Assembly: GCA_023444445.1 (NCBI GenBank)
Contig: JAEXMK010000156.1
Location: 1-13,158 of the forward strand
Direction of reading: 5' to 3'
Length of the DNA stretch: 13,158 nt
Origin: Pseudomonadota bacterium
GTDB taxonomy: Bacteria; Pseudomonadota; Alphaproteobacteria; Rhizobiales; Rhizobiaceae
In this document: positions 5,702 to 13,158 of the stretch, piece after piece
Numbering within the stretch: position 1 is the first letter of the stretch
Layout: every line of letters begins with the position of its first letter
Notes under the pieces: model-generated
The model's database searches: none
What the model was told of the DNA's origin: nothing
The model's input: the letters and a program-made list of their open reading frames with translations, nothing else
Program-made: the position numbers and the translations under genes

Positions 5702-6724
5702 ATGACAACCCTGATGCGCCAGGAAATCGATGAGATTCCCGATGCTGTCGCCCGCCTGCTGGACAATGCCAATGCCGACTTCCACGAAGCCGGCGCCAAA
5801 CTGAAAGCCCGTGACCCGGCCGTTATCGTCACCATCGCGCGCGGCTCGTCGGACCACGCCGCACATTTCCTGAAATATGCCATCGAATTGCAGACCGGTT
5901 TGCCGGTCGCTTCGCTCGGTCCCTCGCTCGCCTCCATCTATCAGACAAGGTTGCGGCTGGACCGGGCGGCGGCCTTTGCCGTCTCTCAATCGGGTAAGAG
6001 CCCCGACATCGTTGCCCTCGCGCAAAGCGCCCGCAAGGGCGGCGCACTCACCTTCTCGCTCGTCAATACTTTGCCTTCTCCTCTGGGTGAGGCAGCCGAT
6101 CATGCCATCAATATCCAGGCGGGACCGGAAAAAGCCGTGGCGGCGACCAAATCCTTCGTCAACTCCATCGTCGCTGGCCTCGCAATCCTTGCCGAATGGA
6201 CGGAAGACAGCCTGCTTGCCAAGGCCGTCAGCGCCCTGCCGCAGAATTTCGCCAAGGCCATCGCGCTTGACTGGAGCCATATTGGCGAGGCCGTGAAGGG
6301 CGAAGAATCGCTTTACATGCTGGGCCGCGGTCCGGCGCTGGCCATTGCCGCGGAAGCTGCGCTGAAATGCAAGGAAACCTGCGAGCTGCATGCAGAAGCC
6401 TATTCCTCGGCGGAAGTCATGCATGGCCCGGTCTCGCTGGTCGCGCCGCAATTCCCCGTCATCGCCTTCGCCGCCCGCGACCGCGCCGAAGCTTCAGTCA
6501 CGGATATCGCCGCAGGTCTTGCCCATAAGGGCGCGAATGTATTCGTCACATCCACAAAGGGTGGCCCGGCCAAACCCCTGCCCTTCGTGGAGACCAACCA
6601 CCCGCTGACCGATGCATTGCTGCTGATTGCGCCGTTTTACGGGTTCATAGAACAATTGTCCCGCGCACGCGGCTTCAACCCGGATGCACCCGTGGCGCTG
6701 AAGAAGGTAACGGAAACCCAATGA
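5702..6724 (+). CDS. Two-SIS-domain glucosamine-6-phosphate deaminase, NagB-II/GlmS-isomerase type
   Basis: 340 residues equal to the isomerase half of GlmS without its glutaminase domain. SIS1 has ARGSSDHAA (46-54), SQSGKSPD (95-102) and AATKSF (147-152). SIS2 has LGRGPALAIAAEAALK (207-222) and then KETCELHAEAYSSAEVMHGP (224-243). Against GlmS these supply the catalytic Glu (here Glu225) and His (His241). The end, NPDAPVALKKVTETQ, matches GlmS's C-terminal loop with its active-site Lys. With no glutaminase domain the expected reaction is GlcN-6-P to fructose-6-P plus ammonia, the role of classical NagB, of which no copy is seen here. Start ATG with AAGGA about 9 nt upstream. The stop overlaps the nagA start by 4 nt. 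An AgaS-like galactosamine role is possible but less likely beside nagA. Confidence 0.88.
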   Translation: MTTLMRQEIDEIPDAVARLLDNANADFHEAGAKLKARDPAVIVTIARGSSDHAAHFLKYAIELQTGLPVASLGPSLASIYQTRLRLDRAAAFAVSQSGKSPDIVALAQSARKGGALTFSLVNTLPSPLGEAADHAINIQAGPEKAVAATKSFVNSIVAGLAILAEWTEDSLLAKAVSALPQNFAKAIALDWSHIGEAVKGEESLYMLGRGPALAIAAEAALKCKETCELHAEAYSSAEVMHGPVSLVAPQFPVIAFAARDRAEASVTDIAAGLAHKGANVFVTSTKGGPAKPLPFVETNHPLTDALLLIAPFYGFIEQLSRARGFNPDAPVALKKVTETQ

Positions 6725-7887
6725 GCGGCATCAAGGCATTTGTCGGCGCCCGCATTTTCGACGGCACCGTATGGCACGACGGCAAGGTGCTCGTGGTCGG
6801 CGACGGGCACATTGCTGCCGTCTCGGACGGCGTGCCGGCCGAAGCCGAGATGATCGATGTGAAGGGACTGCTCATCGCGCCCGGCTTCATCGACCTTCAG
6901 GTCAATGGCGGCGGCGGGGTGATGTTCAACAACCAGCCTGACGTCGAAGGTATTGCCCGCATCTGTTCCGCTCATGCCAGGTTCGGCACGACGGCGCTGA
7001 TGGTCACGCTCATTACCGACCGGCCGGATGTGACCTCGAAAGCGGCAAAGGCGGGTGTTGCCGCCGGCCAGAAGCACGTGCCGGGCTTTCTGGGCCTGCA
7101 TTTCGAAGGGCCGCATCTTTCCGTCGCACGCAAGGGAACGCATGACCCGGCGCTGATCCGCAGGATGGAAACGGCCGATCTTGCCGTTCTCACCGCCTGC
7201 AAGATGGAGCTTGCCTTCGTGATGACGACGATTGCCCCTGAAAACGTGACCGCGGAGCAGGTCGCAGCACTCAGAAAAGCCGGCATCACCGTCAGCCTCG
7301 GCCATACCGATACCGGCTTCGATGTTGCAACGGCCTATACCGAGGCGGGAGCTTCCATGGTGACACATCTTTTCAACGCGATGAGCCCGCTTGGCCATCG
7401 CGAACCGGGTCTGGTCGGCGCCGCCCTTTCGAACGGCCGGCTGGATTGCGGGCTGATCGCTGATGGATTTCACGTCGATCCTGCTGCCATTGGCATCGCG
7501 CTCCGCGCCAAGAACGGCCCCGGCCGGATTTTCCTCGTTACCGACGCCATGTCGACGATCGGCACGGATGATGATGGTTTCGAACTGAACGGCCGACGCG
7601 TCTATCGCAATGGCGGCCGGCTGACGCTTGAAGACGGCACGCTGGCCGGGGCGGATATAGACATGCTTTCCTGCGTCCGCTTCATGCATGAAAAACTGGA
7701 CATGCCATTGGAAGAAGCTTTGAGAATGGCATCCGCCTATCCCGCGCAGGCCGTCGGCGCATCGGATAAGGGAAAACTCCTGCCCGGTTTTGATGCCGAT
7801 TTCGTTGTGCTGACGCCCGACCTCCAGATGCATTCGACCTGGATCGGTGGAGAGAAGATTTACGATGCCGCGCATTCCGGAGTGTGA
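6721..7887 (+). CDS. nagA: N-acetylglucosamine-6-phosphate deacetylase
   Basis: 388 residues, the normal NagA length. It is an amidohydrolase with a small beta-sandwich formed by both ends around a TIM barrel. Visible signatures are PGFIDLQVNGGGGVMFN (54-70), LHFEGPHLS (126-134) with metal ligand Glu129, LGHTD (193-197) with His195, THLFNAMSPLGHREPG (215-230) with His216 and His225, GFHVDP (249-254) with His251, and LVTDAMSTIG (272-281) with the catalytic Asp275. Together these are the full metal and catalytic set. It hydrolyses GlcNAc-6-P to GlcN-6-P and acetate in the cytoplasm, feeding the preceding gene's enzyme. The ATG sits in the ATGA overlap with that gene, so translation is probably coupled; GGA lies about 7 nt upstream. 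The kinase gene follows after 3 nt. High confidence. Confidence 0.95.
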   Translation: MSGIKAFVGARIFDGTVWHDGKVLVVGDGHIAAVSDGVPAEAEMIDVKGLLIAPGFIDLQVNGGGGVMFNNQPDVEGIARICSAHARFGTTALMVTLITDRPDVTSKAAKAGVAAGQKHVPGFLGLHFEGPHLSVARKGTHDPALIRRMETADLAVLTACKMELAFVMTTIAPENVTAEQVAALRKAGITVSLGHTDTGFDVATAYTEAGASMVTHLFNAMSPLGHREPGLVGAALSNGRLDCGLIADGFHVDPAAIGIALRAKNGPGRIFLVTDAMSTIGTDDDGFELNGRRVYRNGGRLTLEDGTLAGADIDMLSCVRFMHEKLDMPLEEALRMASAYPAQAVGASDKGKLLPGFDADFVVLTPDLQMHSTWIGGEKIYDAAHSGV

Positions 7888-7890
7888 ACC

Positions 7891-8817
7891 ATGATCGTTT
7901 GTTTCGATATTGGCGGAACGACCATCAAGGGCGCTATTGCCCATGCACCGGACGATATTCGCCCCGTGCCGCGCATACCGACGCCTAAGACCAGTTTTGA
8001 AGACTTCGCCGCCGGCCTCAAATCCGTCATCGATGTGAGCGGCGGCACACCCGGCTGCGTGTCGTTATCGATCGCTGGCGTGCTCGATCCCGACACTGGC
8101 CAAGCTACCGTTGCCAATATTCCGAGCATTCATCGCCGGGTCTTGAAGAACGAGCTGGAAAAAGCCCTCAACCTATCCGTCATCGTGTCGAACGACGCGG
8201 ATTGTTTCGTGATCGCCGAATCGGAAATCGGCTCCGGTCGCGGCCACCGCGTGGTTTTCGGGGTTATCCTCGGAACGGGTGTCGGCGGCGGGCTGGTAAT
8301 CGACGGCAAACTCATCAACAGCCATGGCGGTTTTGCCGGCGAATGGGGACACGGTCCCGTGGCCGCGACACTGGCCGGCAATCCACCGGTCTCGCTGCCC
8401 CGCTTCGAATGCGGCTGTGGCCTCACCGGCTGCGTCGACGCCATCGGCAGCGCCCGCGGCATGGAAAAGCTGCACGCGCATCTTCACCGGCAGGAGAAGA
8501 CCAGCGAGGACATTATCGACGCCTGGCAGGCTGGCGACGCAAAAGCCGCCAGAACCATCGACGTTCTCATCGATATTCTCGCCTCGCCGCTGGCGATGGT
8601 GATCAATGTGACCGGCGCGACCATCGTGCCGGTGGGCGGCGGGCTTTCGAATTCGCGGGAGCTTCTCGCCGCATTGGATGAAGCGGTCAGGGCTCGCATC
8701 CTCAGACGTTTCGACCGCCCGCTGGTCGTACCTGCCATCTGCCGCATCGAGCCGGGGCTGATCGGATCAGCCGTTATCGGGTTGAAATATGCGCAGGAGA
8801 TCGCACGCTCGTCCTGA
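7891..8817 (+). CDS. ROK-family sugar kinase, probable N-acetylglucosamine kinase
   Basis: 308 residues. The N-terminal phosphate loop is DIGGTTIKGA (6-15). The catalytic base is Asp102 in SNDADC. A second phosphate loop is LGTGVGGG (127-134), and EWGHGPV (151-157) is the ROK sugar-binding signature. The zinc site is complete: His154 with Cys174, Cys176 and Cys181 in CGCGLTGCVD. A glycine-rich VPVGGGLS follows near residue 250. There is no N-terminal helix-turn-helix, so it is a kinase rather than a ROK repressor. It would phosphorylate imported GlcNAc at O6 with ATP, giving NagA its substrate. That fits an ABC transporter, which delivers unphosphorylated sugar. GGAG precedes the ATG, which is 3 nt after nagA. 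It is last in the operon. Glucokinase or N-acetylmannosamine kinase activity cannot be excluded. Confidence 0.88.
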   Translation: MIVCFDIGGTTIKGAIAHAPDDIRPVPRIPTPKTSFEDFAAGLKSVIDVSGGTPGCVSLSIAGVLDPDTGQATVANIPSIHRRVLKNELEKALNLSVIVSNDADCFVIAESEIGSGRGHRVVFGVILGTGVGGGLVIDGKLINSHGGFAGEWGHGPVAATLAGNPPVSLPRFECGCGLTGCVDAIGSARGMEKLHAHLHRQEKTSEDIIDAWQAGDAKAARTIDVLIDILASPLAMVINVTGATIVPVGGGLSNSRELLAALDEAVRARILRRFDRPLVVPAICRIEPGLIGSAVIGLKYAQEIARSS

Positions 8818-8822
8818 TGGCC

Positions 8823-10079
8823 TCACGGCGTCTCGATCTTTTCCCGGCGGAAACCCAACCCCACCAGCCGCCCCGTCAGGTGGGAAAGAAGCGGAAACCG
8901 CATAATCGCCCGCACGAAGGCAGGAGGGCCTTTGGGCTTCTCCGCTCTTTCCTCGTGCCCTTTCTTGCGACCGATACGCATCATGCGCTGCAGAAACTGC
9001 GTGGCCTTGGTCGGAAAGGACCGCCGCTTTTCGATTGCGGCAAGATCATCGTCACGAATGGACCGGCCGGACAGCAGCACCGGCACCAATATATTGGCAG
9101 CGGCAACCGCATCCTGAATGGCCAGATTGACGCCGACGCCGCCGACCGGCGACATGGCATGGGCCGCATCACCGATGCAGAGCAGGCCGGGTTTCCACCA
9201 GCGTTTCAGACGGTCGATACGAACGGTCAGGAGATGCACGTCGTCCCAGCTCTTGATCTCCTCAAGCCTTTCGCGGGGGAAAGGGCAGATTTCCGCGACC
9301 CGGTCCCGGAAAGCTTCGAGCCCCTCCAGCTTTATGTCGGCGAAAAATCCCTTTCGCACCACATAACCGCATTGCCAGTAGTCACCGCGGTTGATCATCA
9401 CGAAGCCCTGCCGCGAACCGGCGTGGCCCATGGTTTCGGTCGGATCGCCAGGCTGTTTTGAAAGGCGCAGCCACAGCACCTCGGTCGGAATTCCAAAGCG
9501 CTGGACCTCGAGCCCTGCCGCCTCGCGGACGATGGAGTTGCGGCCATCCGCACCCACCACCAGATCGGCAGCGATCTCGACCACGCCATCAGGCGTTTCG
9601 ACTGTGAGACCACCGACGCGCCCACCGTGTTCGATAAGGCCCGTGACCGGGGCGTTCATCAGCAGGCGAAAATTTTCATATTGGCCTGCCTTGCCGACGA
9701 TGAAATTGAGAAAATCCCACTGCGGCATGAAGGCGATGAAACGATGCCGGACCGGCAGACGGGAAAAATCCGCAATCGTGACGCGTTCGCCGCCGATAAC
9801 CGCGTTCAAACGTGGCGCCCGCGTATGCGGAAGGCTCAGAAACTCATCAATGAAACCAAGCTGTTCCATCAGTTCAAGCGTGGAAGGATGGATCGTGTCG
9901 CCGCGAAAATCGCGCAGAAAATCGCCGTGTTTCTCGACGACGACAACATCTATACCGCTGCGGGCAAGCAGCAGGCCGAGCATCATGCCCGCCGGCCCAC
10001 CACCGGCCACGGCAACGCAGGTGCGGATGTTCCGAACGGCCTTGCCGTCCTTTTCACGCAAGACCTCTTCGTTTTTCAT
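8823..10079 (-). CDS. Class A (PHBH-fold) FAD-dependent monooxygenase
   Basis: 418 residues with the three fingerprints of aromatic-hydroxylase flavoproteins. These are the dinucleotide fold VAGGGPAGMMLGLLLARSG (24-42) followed by an acidic VVEK, the DG motif VVGADGRNSIVRE (174-186), and the GD motif LCIGDAAHAMSPVGGVGVNL (300-319). It would hydroxylate an aromatic or quinone-like substrate with NAD(P)H and oxygen; resemblance is to UbiH/FAD_binding_3 proteins, and the substrate is unknown. The last 60 or so residues are strongly basic (for example MRIGRKKGHEERAEKPKG) with hydrophobic patches, possibly for membrane contact. The ATG at 10079 is preceded by GGGGGACGGTA. It follows the PAP2 gene by 32 nt on the same strand, so the two may be co-transcribed. 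Its stop lies 5 nt from the end of the convergent kinase gene. Confidence 0.85.
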   Translation of the reverse strand: MKNEEVLREKDGKAVRNIRTCVAVAGGGPAGMMLGLLLARSGIDVVVVEKHGDFLRDFRGDTIHPSTLELMEQLGFIDEFLSLPHTRAPRLNAVIGGERVTIADFSRLPVRHRFIAFMPQWDFLNFIVGKAGQYENFRLLMNAPVTGLIEHGGRVGGLTVETPDGVVEIAADLVVGADGRNSIVREAAGLEVQRFGIPTEVLWLRLSKQPGDPTETMGHAGSRQGFVMINRGDYWQCGYVVRKGFFADIKLEGLEAFRDRVAEICPFPRERLEEIKSWDDVHLLTVRIDRLKRWWKPGLLCIGDAAHAMSPVGGVGVNLAIQDAVAAANILVPVLLSGRSIRDDDLAAIEKRRSFPTKATQFLQRMMRIGRKKGHEERAEKPKGPPAFVRAIMRFPLLSHLTGRLVGLGFRREKIETP

Positions 10080-10111
10080 TACCGTCCCCCGTCACGTCCC
10101 GTTAAAGGCCT

Positions 10112-10840
10112 CTATCTTACGTCCGCCGCGGGAAGGGTCGCATTTTTCGGCTGCGGCCAGCCCTGTGCATCGAAACGAAACAGCATTTCGGACCGTGCGA
10201 AGATAAAGGCGAATGCCATGGCCGTCCACATGCCGAGAAACAACCCGGCCGCGACGTCGCTTGGGTAATGGGCACCGACAATGACACGCGAAACACCGAT
10301 CACGAGGGCAAGCAGGAGAAATGCCCAGCGGAAGCGCGGCATCAGCATGGCGAAAACACCAAAAAACGCCCCGGCAGCCGTCGAATGGCCGGAAGGGAAA
10401 CTCTCATACAGATTATCGCCGGTAAAAGGCGTGAGGCTGTAGGCGCCCATTTCCAGAAAAAGCTCAGGCCGCGCCCGCCCGATCAGAAATTTCAGGGTAT
10501 GGACAAGAATGCTCGCAGTGCCGATCGTCAGGAAAAAATAGGCGAGAAGTCGCCATGCCGTTCGCAACCGCCCTGAATAGGTCTGCGCCTGCAGGACTCG
10601 CGCGGCGACATAAGCGAGAATAGCGAGCGCACCCGTGGAATAAAGCATCCAGCGGAAAGTGCCGAAATCGGTAATCGCTCGATTGAAAGTAACTATCCGA
10701 CCGGGCAAGGCCTGCGCAGTTTCGGAAAGACGCGGATCGAAAGGAATGAAAACCAGAACCAGCACAAGGCTTGCCGCAAAAATCCAGCCGCTGGAAACCA
10801 CGAAACGTCGCATCGACATCCTCTTATCATTTTCTTGCAT
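10112..10840 (-). CDS. PAP2-family membrane phosphatase
   Basis: 242 residues with several membrane segments: about 15-33, 65-82, 98-118, 152-167, 172-190 and 196-215. The complete acid phosphatase triad of motifs is present: KFLIGRARP (117-125), PSGH (149-152) and SRVIVGAHYPSD (184-195), with His152 and His191 as catalytic residues and Asp195 supporting. It should remove phosphate from a lipid phosphate such as phosphatidate, undecaprenyl diphosphate or lipid A, on the periplasmic face; the sequence does not decide which. Two starts are plausible. The ATG at 10840 has GAGG 11 nt upstream. The in-frame ATG at 10813 has AAGAGG at an ideal 6 nt and puts Arg-Arg directly before the first helix, giving 233 residues. 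It is divergent from dxr and upstream of the monooxygenase gene. Family is certain. Confidence 0.88.
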   Translation of the reverse strand: MQENDKRMSMRRFVVSSGWIFAASLVLVLVFIPFDPRLSETAQALPGRIVTFNRAITDFGTFRWMLYSTGALAILAYVAARVLQAQTYSGRLRTAWRLLAYFFLTIGTASILVHTLKFLIGRARPELFLEMGAYSLTPFTGDNLYESFPSGHSTAAGAFFGVFAMLMPRFRWAFLLLALVIGVSRVIVGAHYPSDVAAGLFLGMWTAMAFAFIFARSEMLFRFDAQGWPQPKNATLPAADVR

Positions 10841-10882
10841 ATGGCTTTGCGCCTCGTAAAAACAATAGCCTGGGCTTTGTCC

Positions 10883-10911
10883 TTGTTATGGCGGGTTTTC
10901 GCGGGTAGAGC
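10883..10911 (+). promoter_or_regulatory. Weak candidate dxr promoter
   Basis: TTGTTA (10883-10888) and TAGAGC (10906-10911) are 17 nt apart in the 103-nt gap between the divergent PAP2 and dxr genes. Matches to consensus are only partial (four and three of six). The spacer contains GCGGGT twice, 10 nt apart. No stronger candidate was seen in the gap. Confidence 0.2.
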
Positions 10912-10943
10912 CTAAATCTGCCAAATAAACCGACGGGCTGAAA

Positions 10944-12137
10944 ATGACGAATGCCAGTGAACTGCCACGCAAGCTGACCATATTGGGTTCGACGGGTTCG
11001 ATCGGCGCCAATACGATGGATGTCGTGCGTCAGCTGGGCGGCCGCGATGGGTTTAAGATCATGGCTCTGACCGGCGCGGGAAACATCGCGCTTCTGGCGG
11101 AACAGGCGCGGGAATTTGGTGCACAGCTCGCGGTCACGGCCGAAGATGACAAATACGAAGAACTGAAATCCGCCCTTGTCGGCACTGGCATCAAGGTCGC
11201 GGCGGGCAAGGCCGGCCTTCAAGAGGCCGCCTCGATGGAGGCCGACTGGGTCATGGCGGCAATCGCCGGCACTCCCGGCCTCTCGCCCACATTAACTGCC
11301 GCCCGGCGTGGTGCCGATATTGCACTCGCCAACAAAGAATGCCTGGTTTCGGCTGGCGATGTTTTTCTACGCACGGTTAAACAGGGCGGCGGCAGGCTGA
11401 TCCCCGTCGACAGTGAACACAGCGCGATCTTCCAGTGCCTGGCGGGCGAACACAAACAAGCCGTGGAGCGCATCGTGCTAACGGCCTCCGGCGGGCCGTT
11501 CCGCACCTGGTCGCGGGACGAAATGGCCAACGTGACGGCCGATATCGCCCGCGCCCATCCCAACTGGTCGATGGGGCTGAAAGTTTCGATTGGCAGCGCC
11601 TCCATGTTCAACAAGGGACTGGAAATGATCGAGGCGAAATATCTCTTCGATCTCAGGCCAGATCAGGTAGAGGTGATCGTCCATCCGCAGTCGATCATTC
11701 ATTCGATGGTGGGCTACACCGACGGTTCCTATATCGCCCAGCTCGGCGCGCCGGACATGCGCACCGCAATCTCTTATGCCCTCACCTATCCGCACCGCGG
11801 CAATCTAAATGTCGAGCGGCTGGATTTCGCAAAACTGGCGCGGCTCGATTTCGAAGCGCCGGATGAAGCCCGTTTCCCGGCGCTTCGTCTGGCCCGCACG
11901 GCGCTGGAGCGCGGTGGGCTACAAGGTGCGGCCCTGAATGCCGCTGAAGAGACTGCATTTCACGCCTTCGTTGGAGGCAATATCGGCTTTCTCGATATGG
12001 CCGAGATCGTCGAAACGGTCATGGACCGCCTGCACGACGGCCGGTCTGCGACGACGATTGAAGACGTGTTCGCAGCGGACGAGGAAGCCCGTCGTCATGC
12101 ACTGGAAATCATCACCACAAAAGAAAAGGCCGCGTAA
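10944..12137 (+). CDS. dxr: 1-deoxy-D-xylulose 5-phosphate reductoisomerase
   Basis: 397 residues, normal for DXR (IspC). It converts DXP to 2-C-methylerythritol 4-phosphate with NADPH, the committed step of non-mevalonate isoprenoid synthesis. Landmarks are the NADPH loop GSTGSIG (15-21), ALANKECLVSAG (127-138), the metal ligands in PVDSEHSAIFQ (Asp156, Glu158), TASGGPF (180-186) with substrate Ser182, HPNWSMG (205-211), NKGLE (223-227) with metal ligand Glu227, and HPQSIIHSMV (247-256). One oddity is GSASM at 217-221 where many homologues have DSATM. The start at 10944 has only a weak upstream GGGCTG Shine-Dalgarno but fits the family's short leader before the Rossmann strand. The last codons (KEKAA, stop) coincide with the hemA terminator. 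It is the sole gene of its strand here. Confidence 0.97.
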   Translation: MTNASELPRKLTILGSTGSIGANTMDVVRQLGGRDGFKIMALTGAGNIALLAEQAREFGAQLAVTAEDDKYEELKSALVGTGIKVAAGKAGLQEAASMEADWVMAAIAGTPGLSPTLTAARRGADIALANKECLVSAGDVFLRTVKQGGGRLIPVDSEHSAIFQCLAGEHKQAVERIVLTASGGPFRTWSRDEMANVTADIARAHPNWSMGLKVSIGSASMFNKGLEMIEAKYLFDLRPDQVEVIVHPQSIIHSMVGYTDGSYIAQLGAPDMRTAISYALTYPHRGNLNVERLDFAKLARLDFEAPDEARFPALRLARTALERGGLQGAALNAAEETAFHAFVGGNIGFLDMAEIVETVMDRLHDGRSATTIEDVFAADEEARRHALEIITTKEKAA

Positions 12138-12145
12138 ACGCGGCC
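12119..12145 (-). terminator. Rho-independent terminator for hemA, inside the 3' end of dxr
   Basis: On the minus strand a perfect 7-bp GC stem (GGCCGCG and CGCGGCC, loop TTTA) is followed directly by TTTTCTTTT, the classic intrinsic terminator layout. It starts 27 nt after the hemA stop. The stem-loop spans 12128-12145, and the dxr stop codon TAA forms part of its loop. In the dxr direction the hairpin is followed by CGGTCTCCCC, so it should terminate rightward transcripts poorly. Confidence 0.75.
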
Positions 12146-12171
12146 CGGTCTCCCCAATCTGAACGACGGCC

Positions 12172-13158
12172 TTACGCCACCGCACGTGCCAGTGCGCAAT
12201 GCGACCACAGCTGGTGCAGCGCGCCGACGAGATGTTCGATATCGGCATCGGTATGCAGCGGGGTCGGGGTAATGCGCAGACGCTCGGTCTTGCGCGGCAC
12301 CGTCGGGTAATTGATCGGCTGCACATAGACGCCGTGATTATCCAGCAGGATATCCGAAATCCATTTGCACTTGGCGGCATCGCCCACCATGACCGGCACG
12401 ATGTGGCTTGGATTGTCCATATGCGGAATACCGCGCGCATCGAGAAGGCCGCGCAGCTTGCGCACCCGGTCCTGATGGCGGGCGCGCTCGAAAGGGCTGG
12501 CCTTCAGATGCTGGATCGAGGCAATAGCACCGGCGGCAAGCGACGGCGGCAGGGCGGTCGTGAAGATGAAGCCGGAGGCAAAAGAGCGGATGAAATCGCA
12601 GACCGCAGTGGAGCCGGTAATATAACCGCCCATCACGCCGAAGGCCTTGCCAAGCGTACCCTCGATGATCGTCAGGCGATCCATCAGACCTTCGCGCTCG
12701 GCAATGCCGCCGCCACGCGGGCCATACATGCCAACGGCATGAACTTCGTCGAGATAGGTCATGGCGCCGTAGCGGTCGGCCAGATCGCAGATTTCCTTGA
12801 TCGGCGCGATATCACCATCCATGGAATAAACGGATTCAAAGGCGATCAGCTTCGGCGCGTTCGGATCGGCAGCCTTGAGCTTCGCCTCGAGATCTTCAAG
12901 GTCATTGTGCTTCCAGATCACGCGCTCGCAACGACCGTAACGAATGCCCTCGATCATCGATGCGTGGTTGAGCGCATCCGAGAAGATGATGAGCCCCGGA
13001 ATTTTCTGGCCGAGCGTGCCGAGTGTCGCCCAGTTGGACACGTAACCCGAGGTGAAGATCAGCGCCGATTCCTTACCGTGCAGATCGGCAAGTTCCTGTT
13101 CAAGAAGGACGTGATAATGGTTGGTGCCAGAAATATTCCGGGTGCCTCCCGCACCCGC
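12172..13158 (-). CDS. hemA: 5-aminolevulinate synthase, C-terminal part
   Basis: The gene enters from the right edge; 328 residues and the stop are present. The frame is open to the last base, so the true start lies outside; about 77 N-terminal residues are missing against the usual length of about 405. It joins glycine and succinyl-CoA with PLP to form 5-aminolevulinate, the first step of haem synthesis in alphaproteobacteria. Seen in order: [19 protein letters not shown], the glycine-rich N-domain motif; [22 protein letters not shown] (visible residues 108-120); [17 protein letters not shown]; and [14 protein letters not shown], whose Lys (visible residue 171) forms the PLP Schiff base. 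The C-terminal part has [12 protein letters not shown] and [12 protein letters not shown]. It is convergent with dxr, separated by 34 nt, and has a good terminator. Very confident. Confidence 0.97.
   Translation of the reverse strand, partial: AGAGGTRNISGTNHYHVLLEQELADLHGKESALIFTSGYVSNWATLGTLGQKIPGLIIFSDALNHASMIEGIRYGRCERVIWKHNDLEDLEAKLKAADPNAPKLIAFESVYSMDGDIAPIKEICDLADRYGAMTYLDEVHAVGMYGPRGGGIAEREGLMDRLTIIEGTLGKAFGVMGGYITGSTAVCDFIRSFASGFIFTTALPPSLAAGAIASIQHLKASPFERARHQDRVRKLRGLLDARGIPHMDNPSHIVPVMVGDAAKCKWISDILLDNHGVYVQPINYPTVPRKTERLRITPTPLHTDADIEHLVGALHQLWSHCALARAVA

Noticed and set aside
4961..6451. 496-codon open frame antisense to the regulator and deaminase genes
   Set aside because: It is the complementary frame of two well-supported genes in GC-rich DNA; its composition (His, Arg, Gln, Gly rich) is that of shadow translation, with no domain.
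6637..7944. 435-codon open frame antisense to nagA
   Set aside because: nagA on the plus strand has every catalytic motif; the antisense product has no family signature.
9391..10206. 271-codon plus-strand open frame over the monooxygenase gene
   Set aside because: Opposite-strand shadow of a gene with all three flavoprotein fingerprints; the product is Ser, Arg and Pro rich without motifs.
1..13158. Mobile element, prophage, CRISPR array or defence system
   Set aside because: No transposase, integrase, terminal inverted repeats, spaced repeat array or defence-type domain was seen; gene content and base composition look like core chromosome throughout.

Overview
The window reads as chromosomal DNA of an Agrobacterium/Rhizobium-type alphaproteobacterium. 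It has high coding GC and a 5-aminolevulinate synthase (the C4 haem route typical of alphaproteobacteria). dxr lies tail-to-tail with hemA, and an ABC sugar-uptake operon is divergent from N-acetylglucosamine (GlcNAc) catabolic genes, an arrangement familiar in Rhizobiaceae. No rRNA, tRNA, CRISPR array, insertion sequence or phage gene was recognised. The genus is inferred from gene content and protein character, not from a database match.

Layout. Positions 1-4484, minus strand: an operon read right to left of a Gfo/Idh/MocA oxidoreductase, two MalF/MalG-type permeases, a periplasmic sugar-binding protein and, after a hairpin-bearing gap, the first 29 codons of a CUT1-type ATPase. Positions 4485-4924: an AT-rich divergent control region with phased repeats and palindromes. 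Positions 4925-8817, plus strand: a tight operon of a GntR/UTRA regulator, a two-SIS-domain glucosamine-6-phosphate deaminase (NagB-II type), N-acetylglucosamine-6-phosphate deacetylase (nagA) and a ROK sugar kinase. Positions 8823-10840, minus strand: a PAP2 phosphatase followed by a class A flavoprotein monooxygenase. Positions 10944-12137, plus strand: dxr. Positions 12172-13158, minus strand: hemA, cut by the window edge.

How the genes work together (inference from families and context): the ABC transporter would import GlcNAc or a GlcNAc-containing glycoside. The ROK kinase would make GlcNAc-6-P, NagA would deacetylate it to GlcN-6-P, and the SIS protein would deaminate and isomerise that to fructose-6-P and ammonia. 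The GntR/UTRA protein probably senses a phosphorylated amino sugar and controls both divergent operons. The Gfo/Idh/MocA enzyme heading the transport operon has no place in the textbook GlcNAc route, so it is the best candidate for unexplained biochemistry. The most interesting non-coding features are the phased repeats of the divergent region, a long hairpin before the ATPase gene, and a hemA terminator that overlaps the end of dxr.
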